Of a DNA stretch of 64,000 nt, positions 53,205 through 64,000 are shown in pieces. Source of the stretch: Cornus controversa (taxonomy: Eukaryota > Streptophyta > Magnoliopsida > Cornales > Cornaceae); assembly GCA_026545225.1 (NCBI GenBank), contig CM048849.1, positions 56,005,836-56,069,835 of the forward strand. Direction: 5' to 3'. Position numbers and translations under genes: made by a program. Positions within the stretch are counted from its first letter, which is position 1, and every line of letters starts with the position of its first letter. The notes beneath the pieces are model-generated. The model was not told the origin of the DNA. It did no database searches and saw only the letters and a list, made by a program, of their open reading frames with translations.

Positions 53205-55280
53205 TTTGATAGCGTTTATCGTTCAATCAAGCTCAACTTCAAATTTACCAAGATTGAAGATCTATTGGCTTCAATTCTCTTCTCCAAATCAACTCCTCGG
53301 TTTTTCAGATCTGGTATGCCTCTTCTTACTCTTCTCCTTTTCTTTTCTTGTATATATATATATATATATATATATGTGCATACATATACATATATATATA
53401 CGTGTGTGTGTGGTCAATGTTGAGCTTCTTCATCGTGGACTGCGTCGTCGACTCTGAGTTTCTTATGAACATTTTTTTTAAAAAAAAAGGGGGTAAAAAG
53501 TAGTCGTGTCTGTAATTTCGGTGTAAAATGCTCAATTTCGGTTGTCATCGCTCGGAGATGGTGGCCTTTTTTCCGTTTTGAGCTCTGCAACCCTAATTAC
53601 ATGTGTTCATGTTGCGTTAGGGTGAATCTACTACAATTTTTGACATGTGGGTTCTTTTCTGTTCGTTGTTGTTTCTAGTTTGATTACTAGTCTTCTGCTT
53701 TCATTTTCTGTAGTTTGATTACTCTTCCGCTTTGAGCGAGACTTTTTAAGTTGAGAACATGAAACGTCGTGGATTCAACATATCCACCCGGAACTAGCAA
53801 CAGAACCGAAGGCTAGGCAGTGTTGTCCTGGTGTATATATATAAAATCCATGTATTTGTAAATTGAATAAACCCAACTTAATTTAATTGACTGTGCTGAT
53901 ACTGGGCATCCAATTTCTTTCAAGTCCTCAACAACGTGTCCTTGCAGTAGACCTCAACAACAGGAATTGGTTGCTTAAGACCCGGCCATTGCATTTGCAC
54001 TTTTCTCAGAATTTTTGGATGCTTAGAGCTACCTATGTGGGTTTCTTCCTAATTTTGGTAGAATGTTGGAGGATTCTTGTGTGCTATATGTAGGTCGAGA
54101 TGATTTTGCCATTTGCTTCAATAAAATTGGAGCAGGGGCAGTCGTTTTTAATTTTGCTTACCCATTTGGAAGATAGGCACTCCTGATTACCCTTTACTTG
54201 TAATCAGATTTAGTTTATCTTCTCTTTCTTTTAACAAAGATTTTTTTGTTGATCAATGCCCTATTTATTTTCACTAGTGGTTCTGGTGATGGTTGCCACC
54301 GTTAATTCAACTTCAATTCCTATTTTCTCAATCAGTTTTCTTTCACTAGAAAGTTGACATAATTATGGCGAGTCACTGCTAATCAGATACTCTTCTGAGT
54401 CAAGTTCTCTAAGCAATTATGGATCACTCTTGAATCAAATCTTTCAGTCAATTATAGCATATTCCCTTGTTTTGACCCAATATCCACTATTACGGTATCC
54501 CTTTGCACTTAACTGTTTGCACCTTCGTTCAACAATGATCTGTTATTAGTGGTGAGTTTCTATCCTGGAGAAAAATAATAGGTTTTATCCCAAGTAAAGG
54601 CCTGTATCAAATCAAACTGCAATTTGGACCTGAAGTGACACAAGATAATGTTTCTAAGTTTCTATTTTTGGTTCCTCTGGTTTAATGCATTGACTTCTAC
54701 CCGGAAGTAACTTTTTGTGCAATTGAGGAGATTAAAATTTAGAGTGACATCTAGATGCACAATTCTTTTAGTGACGCTGATGAATTTATTTTTAATCATG
54801 GAAATTTGGAAACTTTAGCTTACTTTAACAAAGTTCTTAAAACTATTCCCTTTTGGTTCAAAATGTGAGGTGTTTGGGGTGGATCAACTAGACGATATCA
54901 TGAACTTGTCTGGATGGTGGAATTGGGTTGATTTCCAGCTGGTTGAGGTTATTCCCAATGAATTATGTGTCTCTTTTCTATAATTCTTTTTGATTTTTTT
55001 GGCTGCGTCTCACGTGATGCAATCTAAAATCTTTAAAGAACTGGAATAGGTTTGGACCTGATTGATAATTGTCATCCCTAACCTGTCAGCTGAGTATTGG
55101 AGAATGATGTCATCCTTTGAGAGTTTGAGCTATGGAATCTCGTGGACTTTGGAAATTGAACTCTCTCTTTACACAGTTTAATTATGATCTCCAAATGCTT
55201 ATGGTATTTATGTTTCAAATCTTCAAATGTTTTCTCTATGCTTTTATGACTCTGATTTCCTGTTAATAGATAAATGACAA
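53205..55280 (+). promoter_or_regulatory. Leader exon and leader intron of the MYB-CC gene
   Basis: A probable non-coding exon ends at 53314 (TTTCAGATCTG before GTATGCC). The leader intron runs to 55269 (TGTTAATAG), and the next exon starts ATAAATGACAA, a few bases before the main ATG. The intron contains a TA/GT microsatellite (53351-53412). Inferred from splice signals and position only. Confidence 0.45.
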
Positions 55281-55354
55281 ATGTTTCAACCGAAAGGTGT
55301 TCCTACTTCAAGTTTAGTTCACAACAACTCAGTCATCCGCAGTCAGCAAATTGA
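55274..55354 (+). promoter_or_regulatory. Upstream ORF (26 codons) overlapping the start of the MYB-CC gene
   Basis: An ATG at 55274 opens a frame that runs to TGA at 55352-55354. It starts 7 nt before the main ATG (55281) and overlaps it in the +2 frame. Ribosomes starting there would miss the main start. In-frame ATG codon 31 of the main protein (55371) lies 17 nt after this stop and could catch reinitiating ribosomes. It matters only if the leader exon is as proposed. Confidence 0.6.
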
Positions 55355-58300
55355 TTGTGGTGCTAGCACAATGGACCCCATCAGTAGTGGGAATAGTCTT
55401 AGCAACAATTCTAGTCTGGCTTCAAAGCAACGACTGCGCTGGACACATGAACTTCACGACCGCTTTGTTGATGCTGTGGCACAACTGGGTGGACCAGATC
55501 GTGAGTTTTGCAGGCCTTCATATGGCTAATTTTTTTCCTTCATAAGTAACATTCATCTGCTTTTTGTGATGTTCTTTCCTCTTCCACTCTAAAGATAAAT
55601 TTAAGCTTTGCTTCATTGTAGCTTCTTTATTCATATATAGTTCTTGTTGCAGTCCAGAAGCTTTCCTATCATGAACTAGTTGAGTCAAAATGTCCAGTTG
55701 TTTTTGCAAAATCAAGTACAATATAAATGATTTAAAATAAAGAAGCATTTTTTTTATGTGACTCTGTGCTTAGACACTCCTGTTTTATGTGGAAATCATC
55801 AGCGACATTTTACATTGATTTGTGAGTAGAACTATTTTAGAGCTTAAATTGGCTCTTATGATTGAACATGTCACCTTTCCATGATCCAAACTTGATTATT
55901 AGCTCAACTGATTAAGGTTATTATGTAAATCATTTCAGAAAGGAAATTGCTGGTGATGTCTCAATGAACTCATTTTTAGTGATTGGGGTGTTTAAAACAA
56001 GAAATCTGACAAGTTTCTGTATGTGACATTATGCTTAATCAAGGAAGTATTTTGAAAGAATTTTCTTTGTTTCTTTCAGGGGCTACACCTAAAGGTGTCC
56101 TCAGAGTCATGGGTGTTCAAGGTTTAACAATTTACCATGTCAAAAGCCATTTACAGGTATTATTTGTGTGTTTGCTACAACTTCTCCAGAGTCCCTACTA
56201 TGTTTCTTTTTAAATGTGTATTATTACCATAGTTATTAAAGGTTGAAGGTGCATTAAAAGGCATTGGAGTTTCTAGGAGCCTAATCACATGGCATAATGT
56301 AAGGCTCGTGCTTGAGTCAATTAAAGTATATATGTGTTAGAAATGTATATTAAATATAGTTATAACTTAAAATCTAAAATATGCAATACAGAGTAGTCAA
56401 CATCAAATTTAGAGAATTTTCCAGCATATTAATTCACTGATATATCAATGTACATATATTCTTCCAATTTGCATATGCATTCAGGTCAATCAATGTAAGT
56501 TTTGAAATGATTTAATTTATGCAACAGTAAACTAGTCAAATAATGGCTATTAAAATGATATATGATTGAATGATTAAAAAGATATGTGTTCTTTTTTGAA
56601 CTTGGAGCCTATGAAGATGTGTGCACTTGATCAAAGGGGTTTCACCTTTAGGTAGTTGAGACGCTTTGGCTGAACATATGAGCCTTAACAAGTCTAGGGC
56701 TTTTCCAGGTCAAGGTGTGCCTTTAACTAATATAAGTATTACATTATGAGCCATTTTGATTATTGTTTTTAGTATCATCCTTCGTACAAATAAAGGTGCA
56801 CTAGTTTTCACGACTGAGTGTTTCACATTTTACATCCCCACACCCACCACAATCCAATCTCCAACAAGGAAATGGTCCTTGGGTCATCCCAGAATCAGTC
56901 TTTTGCAAATCTTCCTTTCAGATTCTTGTCTCTTTGTAACTTTCACTAGTTTTGCTATTTTGATGCAGAAATATCGACTTGCAAAATACCTCCCAGACTC
57001 GTCATCTGATGGTAGGCCTATCATATTTATGTTGTACTTTTTTTCTTCTTTAGGTCAAAAGTGGCAATTATACTAATTATTTTTGTTGTAGAATTAGAAT
57101 AGAGAACAGGTTTCTTGTATTGATCAGTGTTCTATAAGAATGTTGTAGAATGGAACATCCTTGAAAGGATTATTATAGTAATGTTTTAAACATGTTAATG
57201 CTAGGGAAAAAAGCTGACAAGAAAGAATCTGGAGATACGCTTTCCAGTTTGGATAGTTCATCGTAAGTAAATTTGTCTAATTTTCTCTTTGGCTTACATT
57301 AGCAAGTAGACAAATAAGTTATACTAGTGAAAATTATATAATGGGACACTGGCTATGTTTATTATGGGCTACCAGTCTGAGAAAATGTGTTTCTGTTTGC
57401 AGCGGAATGCAAATTACTGAAGCACTCAAGCTGCAAATGGAGGTGCAGAAACGACTGCATGAGCAATTGGAGGTGAGCTTCTCTTTGTAATTTTCTCCTT
57501 TCAATTCATTCATGAGAAACTTTTTCCCTTATTTTAATCATTATAATCAACTTAATGTAATTGGCACACAGCGATAATGGGAGAATACTTGGTCAATATC
57601 TACATTGTTAACAGGTGTTTGGCTACAAAATGAAGTGCGCAAGCCAAAGGCCAAGTGACCTCAGTTTGGTAAACCAAACCATAACTATAGACCAAAAGCG
57701 GTCTAAACAGTCAAGCGGTTGTTGGAAAGTAGGATTGACCATTCCTTGAGATTGTTTCTACCTTGATGATTTATTTTTACTCATTTAGGAACAGTTAATT
57801 AAAAGCAAATACGGAACATGAAAACTGGCCAATTGACTGCTTTAGAAACAGGGTAGGGATGAATTTTATCTCCTTTGTTTTTAACTGTAGTGATCCTGAC
57901 ATGGCATCACTTGTCCATGAGACAAAGCTTTGCCAAATAATTTATTAAATTTATAATCAACAGGTGCAGCGACAGCTACAGTTGCGGATAGAAGCCCAAG
58001 GCAAATACTTAAAGAAGATAATTGAAGAGCAACAACGACTTGGCGGAGTTCTTTCAGAAGTGCCAGCTTCTGGGGCCTCTGACAACTGCCCTGAATCTGA
58101 CAGTAAGACTGACCCAGTAACCCCTGCCCCAACCTCAGAGTCTCCACTCCTAGACAAAGCTACCAAGGAACGTGCTCCAGTGAAGAGCCTTTCTGATGAT
58201 GAATTGTTCTCTTCTCGTTGCGAGCCACTGACACCAGATTCTGGTTGCCATGTTAGTCCATCAGCTGAGAGCCCAAAAGGTGAGAGGTCATTAAAGAAGC

Positions 58301-58479
58301 AACGGGTGAGCATGGATGCAGCATATGCTAAACCAGAGATGGTGCTTACGCACCAGATACTGGAGTCGAGCTTAAGCCCACCTTACCAGCAACCACACTC
58401 GGTTTTCCTGAACACAGAGCAGTTTGATCATTCAGCAGGGTTATCTATAGGCAATGAAGATCAATTGGGAAAAGTTTAA
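55281..58479 (+). CDS. PHL7: MYB-CC (GARP) transcription factor, PHL7-like (6 exons, 327 residues)
   Basis: Exons: 55281-55500, 56080-56156, 56969-57011, 57205-57262, 57403-57472 and 57964-58479. Residues 48-104 are the GARP MYB-like DNA-binding domain (RLRWTHELHDRFVDAVAQLG ... GVLRVMGVQGLTIYHVKSHLQ). Residues about 133-190 are the MYB-CC coiled coil (MQITEALKLQMEVQKRLHEQ, then VQRQLQLRIEAQGKYLKKI). The Ser/Pro-rich tail ends GNEDQLGKV. This matches Arabidopsis At2g01060 (PHL7), a relative of the phosphate-starvation regulator PHR1. Arabidopsis starts at a position matching Met31 here, so two start codons may be used. The intron at 57473-57963 holds no other gene. Confidence 0.93.
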
Positions 58480-60988
58480 GGTAGCAATTTGTAGTTTGGC
58501 AAGCTGCATGTTATTTGCATTATAGGACTCCCCTTCCCACTGTACGTTTAGTTACTCTGGAAAAAATATAAATTTCATTGGGCAAGGAACCTTGTTGGTT
58601 TTAGATGTTATTGTATTCATCTTGTCCTCTGAATGTCCTTAAAATCTACATTTGTAATACATTAGGTTTCATTGAAAATGTGAAATAATTTTACTACTTT
58701 ACTGCCTAGGAATTTAGTAATTGTTGGTGTCTGCAGTCTGCACCACCAAGAATGCCCATTAATCGTTTCACCATTTGCAAGTTTGACAGACATTTTTAAA
58801 TAGATAATTTTTCATTGTCATCGGAGGCTATTGCGTGGTAGGATCTGAGTTTAAGAGAGTACTTTAGTGTAAAGTTAAAGAGGACAAACTCAGTGCATGA
58901 GACTCTCACCGAGAATTTGGAGAGGGTTCCACTACTATGAACGTAGATAACTGGGTTTGATCCGTAGATATTGGTAATGATGATAGTGGACTACTGGGTG
59001 CTCTATAAACCCGTGCTCTATAAACCCGACGCTATAAATGTAAGCTTAATCCTAAGGGGGAGTATTAGATATTTAAATGTTCCATCAATTTATATTGTTG
59101 TATCGAAGGCGTTACATCATCAATTCAGGAGATTGGTAAGAACTGATGGACAATTTCTCCCAAATCTGAGTAGGTCTACCAGCAAAGCAACGGGTACTTG
59201 ATTTCAAAAATAAAATGACATAATTACCCTTGGCTCACTCATAATTTACAATTATCTAAAAAAGATATTCAAACACTCCACATCATTATAAAATGTCCAC
59301 ATTTTTAGTAATTGATAAATTATTTTAAGACCAACAATAATGTTTTCTTTCATGTCAAAATTTATACATGAAAAAATATATATAATATAGTATATACTTT
59401 TTTTTTTTTTGTTAAACATTCTAAGTCAAAACAAGCAGGTGATGACGATATCTGATGCCTCCTCGTCTTATTGTCTATTATTTTGTGATTCTTTTTTTTT
59501 CCTCAAAAGGAGTCCCTGTGTTATCCTAAACAATTTAGGGAATAAAACTTTCCTCGTCCTTTCATTTATTCTTCCCTTTTTTTTCTTTTTTCTTTTTTTA
59601 TACTCTTTCTTCATATGTCATCCTTTTGGTTTTTTTTTAATGAGAGAAGAATAGAAGGAAAAAATGGTGAAGAAAATGAATGCAACAGATAAAGTTTTGA
59701 GAAATTTAGATTTTAGTGGCCAAATTTAAACAAAATTGCTCTAAAGTGACCTTAAAGTCTAGAAAAGATGGATGGGTCACCAAATTTAAAACTTAATCAT
59801 TGTTAAGTGACCCTTTCCTGATTTATTACCTAATGTCGTATAATAAATCATCTTATAATTGGACAAAATAACTCTTTTCTTCTTTTTCCTTACCTTTCAT
59901 TTTCATTTTTTCTTTTTTTGGACAAAATAACTATTTTCTTCTTTTTCCTTACCTTTCATTTTCTTTTCTCTCTTTTTGTCTGCTCCAAAACTCCTAGTTT
60001 AGCAACAGACTTCCCAAATCCTAACTTGAAGAACAGAAAGGTCGAGAAAAATCATCAAGCAAGAAAAAGAACCAAGGGCCACAATTTCTAATATATCATC
60101 TCAAAAACGTGTCATACATGTTTTCAAGAAACTAATATAACTTGTTCGTCTTCAATATCTTGTGATCCTGAAAGTAGTAGTGATATTGCATCTCAATGGC
60201 CACCATTTCTTTGAGGGGTTGGTTGGTATATGTTATAGAGAGAGAGAGAGAGGATGGAAACGAGGTATGAAGGGTGTAGTGAGAGAATTGGAAGAGATTT
60301 TTGAAAGGTAATTTGGTTCTCATAAATTATTTAATTATTGCTCTCTGACCTTGAAAAACTACAAGCAAGCTTGAGTGAGAGTCGATAGAAGATATATTAT
60401 GGTCTTGATTCTGCAAACTTGTAACACTAATAAAAATAAATAAATGTTTCTACAATCAACAAAAACAGTGGTTTCGCCAATAGAAATTGCCACTTTCGTA
60501 AAGGAAGTGAAATAGTTATTTCATGACATGTTACTGCTAATAAAATGGACATTAGAGCGAATTAGGATCTCTCGTCCTCCTCTGGAGAAGCATACTAAAA
60601 AATAATAAAAATTCCAACTACAAATTAGGCATAAATTCTAATTGTGTCGAGGTATAATGCAGTATCTGAAAAAATCATACCTATACAAGCATTAATTTTA
60701 GAACACTTCGATCTCCCTGATCCCACTTGGTACATTATGTACAAAAGCTGGTTGGTTGTATGATGAATAGACATTTGATGCCCTGCTACACTAAATATAA
60801 TTCATCTTTTCGCTTCTATGTGACGTCTACAATTGTATAATGGTATATTTAGCATGTAAAAAGGTCCAACTATAATGGTGGTTAGAGGTGCATGCATAGC
60901 TCCAGATCATCCCCGCAGCATTTTTACAACTGCAACAGCCCACAATGTTGATTCCATCTTGCAGCACAGATGTTTCTCACTATGTTGT
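58480..60988. other. Spacer between the convergent MYB-CC and NHX genes
   Basis: It contains the 3' UTRs of both genes. A short repeat GTGCTCTATAAACCCG lies at 58999-59030. A 59-bp tandem duplication at 59861-59978 (GGACAAAATAACT.TTTTCTT twice) and T-rich tracts are also present. No gene is seen. Confidence 0.5.
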
Positions 60989-61996
60989 TTACGTGGAATT
61001 ATAGTTATGACCACGGAAACCCCCTCTTATAGAACTGGGCATTGGTTCATCTGTTAAACATCAAAGAAATTTTATTCATGTGAAATTAATAATGAATAAA
61101 TTATAAATATGCAGGAGCTAACAAATACAAATAATATCATCTAAATGGGATGTAATAATTTCCATCATTTGTCAAAAACAATCATGAAGGCATGATATCA
61201 ATTTACTAGGTTTAACTCAACAACCCCCCTTCACCTAACATGCACCTCCATATACTACTACAAAAATTGACACAGATTACCAAACTAATGGCAAAAAGAC
61301 ATTCAAAACCATTCATATCAATTTCAAAAAAGAGATTCATCCATGGATTTAATAGACAGCATGCAGTGGCAATCCAGATCAGGAAGGAGGGCCACAGTTA
61401 TACCTATAGTTCCTTGGGTAGAACTCCTGGAATGAATTATTAATGAAAAGGTTGTGTCAAGCTTTAATCTTACCAAAATCATCTTCATCTGCACTTTGAG
61501 TTGTAAAGAATGGAGTGAGGTAGTTCCTGTCTATTGCCGTGAATGATGCCGTGCTGCAGCAAGGATCCAAAACTAAATGCATTAAGAAACAACTAAATAA
61601 AAAAATACCCAATAATCCCATAATTGAGGATACTTTAAGTACCTTTTGTGGAACTCTTTAAGTTTCATCTTGAACCTGTTCCCCGATGATGAATCCCCAT
61701 CATAAGAAGGAGCTATGTAGCCATTGTTCCCATCAAAGCTCTAAAAACAAAGTAAAGTAAGATTTGTATTTGTTACCAACTATTTGACCCCATTACTCTG
61801 AACAATAAAAAGAAATTCTGTAATTATAGGAGAAAGAAGTCTCTCTCCCTCTCTCTCTTAGCACTAAAATGTATGGAAATGGCACTAGATGATCATTCTC
61901 AAAACTTACTTCGCCTAAGGGGACGACTTCATGGCCGTCACCTACAACATGTAAAGCTTCCAACATTGTACCGGTTGATCCTCCAATCAGTAAGAC
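60989..61996 (-). CDS. NHX5/6: Endosomal Na+(K+)/H+ antiporter, NHX5/NHX6-like, C-terminal 108 residues, 5'-partial
   Basis: Read on the minus strand, exons are 61996-61910, 61740-61643, 61553-61474 and 61050-60989, with matching phases. The first holds the end of the last membrane helix and GGSTGTMLEALHVVGDGHE. The next gives SFDGNNGYIAPSYDGD and KMKLKEFHK. The third ends TPFFTTQSADEDDFG and the last is DEPMPSSIRGGFRGHNYNST then stop. These motifs mark the intracellular (endosomal/TGN) NHX5/6 branch rather than the vacuolar NHX1-4 branch. The family exchanges K+ or Na+ for H+ and sets endosomal pH. The membrane domain (about 400 residues) lies beyond the window. If the intron after 61474 were retained, the frame would end after five codons (GKIKA). 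Confidence 0.92.
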
Positions 61997-64000
61997 CTGC
62001 AACGTTGCTTGGAATATAAAAGGTACATCGGGGGGGTGGTAAATTACATGAATATGAAGAACTATATACAAATGTTATTATAACATGTCAGAAGACTCAG
62101 TACAGGAAAAAGTGGTTAATCAAAAAACATATGACTGAAAGCTTCAAAAAGATTCCACTTTCTACATCCTAGTTAATGAATATGAGGATCAATTAATCGT
62201 TTGATAATGAAACAAGGATCAAAATTTCCATCAGATCAAAACATTCAAATGGACTCCCTTTTTCCCAGCCTAGGCAGTAAGGATCACGTAGTGGGTTGCT
62301 AAGAATCATGAACCAGCACATTTAGTTAGATTTGTTATTGGTTACTTGGCCTCCAGGAATATTTTCAATAGCAATATGAATATGGAGTTATGGACAAACA
62401 TTATAGTCTACAGCACTCCAGCAACTCTAGAAAATATGGGGAGCAATCAGATAAGCTGAATTCTAATCCAGCAATCTAAAACTTAGCATGAACTTGTAAA
62501 TACTGTAACAGGTAATTATTATTCGCCATTGCTTGTCTCTGTTATCGTGTTAGAATTCTAGTTCAGAATCTAGGACACTCCTCTATTTTGGTGTTCATCG
62601 CTTTTCCAATAAAGACTGATTTACAGATGCTTATGTCGCTAATTTGCTTATTTCATCTCTTTGAACTGATCAGAAATCTCTACTATGCAAGAAAACTTAA
62701 CCAAAGTAGATAGGCTCACTTCCTCATCTTTTTAGTGATGTCCATCTCTGTAAATCTGCCACCTAATCTGTAATTGAATCCCTCAAGCCCAGTGGCATAT
62801 TTAATTGCAAATCTTTCTTCACAACCATTTTGGATTGACATGATATGGAATTTGAAAGTGCCCCTTAAAGTCAACAATCATCAATTTTGCCCCACAAGAA
62901 CATTAATGAAGTAGAAATGCTTGAGAAAAACTACACGGCAATATAATATCTGTTATGTTCAGAACAAGCATACACTTTCCAATCAATCATAAATTTGAAC
63001 AGATTTTAAAAGAAGGCCGTGACCTTGTTTGTCTGGCTAATGTAGTATGTTGGAGGGTGAATTGGATACATACTAACCTTTTGTTGATGATACAAATGCT
63101 TAAATTACATAATCTCTACCAGTTAAATTATAGAGGAGTTGGTTCTTAACATGGTATCATGCCAGGCTAGTGATATCGTGTATCCACATGTCTATTTAAA
63201 TTTTCTATGAAATTATTTGAAATGAAACTTGACTCCTTCAAAGTTGAGAAAGGAATATCCCAACAAAAACCACAGAAAAGCTGCCACAATTGCACCAAGT
63301 ACTAGTGTGTTGTTGCAATAAGGTATTAGAATAATGTTGCCTGTTTAAAACTGCAAGTGAAAATAGTCTAGCATTTCCATTTAAGCATTCTATTCACCCA
63401 AAAACTAGAAAAACGAGTAATGAAATAGTAAACCAACTGAATAAGTGCATAATGAATTCAAAGACACCAGGTTATCAATTTAAATATAATCAAAACACAA
63501 ACACACATAAATTCCAAATATGTGAAGATATGCATAAACAACATCGGCAAACACATTAAGTGCAAGGACAAGATTGGAAAAATAAAATAAAATAAGTAAA
63601 GATTAATTGAAGAGGATATGCAATGGAGAGGTCTCCCCTTTAACAGTGTGATTTCCGTGATAGGACAATGGAGAAGGCCTCAACCTTCCGCACAAGGAGA
63701 ACTAGTGAGAGGCATACAAAAAGGAGGATATCTAGAATAGAAGATGAGAATATGAGAAGGGAGGCACCACCTAACGCAGGGAGGCCCAACCATTTATCCC
63801 AAAAGCCGCGACTGATGGGAAAGGCAGAACCAATCCCTTTATCTATAATATTATAAATAAAATATTAAGTTTTATTCTTCAACCATACAATAGATATACT
63901 TAAAGCAATTATACAAAATATAAGAAGTTAAAATCTAAAAATCTCCTATCTTTTCTAATATTCTTTACAATGACTCACTTACTTGAGGGTTTTAAAAATA
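61997..64000 (-). other. Large NHX intron or region upstream of the visible exons
   Basis: No preceding NHX exon could be recognised in these 2 kb, so they are probably intronic. The sequence is AT-rich and non-coding. A GC-richer patch with GGGAGGC repeats near 63755-63785 is unexplained. Confidence 0.45.

Noticed and set aside
59050-59070. AAGGGGGAGTATTAGATA resembling a polypurine tract beside a long terminal repeat
   Set aside because: No TG...CA terminal repeat, primer-binding site or retroelement coding sequence is near, so it is not supported as an LTR element.

Overview
The window is nuclear DNA of a flowering plant, most likely a eudicot. Evidence: long AT-rich introns with GT..AG borders, plant-only gene families (APO, DYW-type PPR, MYB-CC, GAUT), dense plant MITEs and long TA/GA/CT microsatellites. 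I assembled exons by hand from reading-frame continuity, splice sites and remembered Arabidopsis relatives. No alignment was run.

Layout, left to right. 311-2723 (+): last four coding exons of a RAB2-type GTPase (RABB1C-like), beginning outside the window. 2724-6326: spacer with a tandem duplication, a long-inverted-repeat element interrupted by a hAT-type MITE, and a Stowaway-like MITE. 6327-21048 (+): a 12-exon VARICOSE/EDC4 gene (1,395 residues), scaffold of the mRNA decapping complex, whose introns hold many short tandem duplications. 22272-24332 (+): an intronless DYW-type PPR editing-factor gene close to Arabidopsis At3g24000. 28631-29074 (+): a small acidic unknown protein. 29075-34373: spacer with a hAT-type MITE (perfect 8-bp target duplication) and a Mutator-like non-autonomous element (perfect 9-bp duplication) that carries a CACCAT-rich tandem array. 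34374-37940 (+): nine-exon galacturonosyltransferase (GAUT4-like). 42032-45254 (+): APO1-type chloroplast RNA-binding protein with a long 5' leader intron. 48371-51167 (+): RING plus VWA-like protein of the WAV3/EDA40 group. 55281-58479 (+): MYB-CC transcription factor of the PHL7 type, with an overlapping upstream ORF. 60989-61996 (-): last four coding exons of an endosomal NHX5/NHX6-type antiporter, which continues beyond the right edge.

The genes are independent housekeeping or regulatory units: vesicle traffic, mRNA decay, organelle RNA processing, pectin synthesis, ubiquitin ligation, transcription and endosomal pH. They are not an operon or a cluster. All but the last are on the + strand.

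I found no clearly new biological system. The points most worth a second look are: two tandem duplications in the VARICOSE gene, both with an 82-bp period and each copying an exon end with its splice donor; a Gly-to-Val change in a normally conserved GAUT motif; a RING/VWA protein that lacks the usual metal-binding motif; the overlapping upstream ORF of the MYB-CC gene; and the nested or gene-like MITEs.
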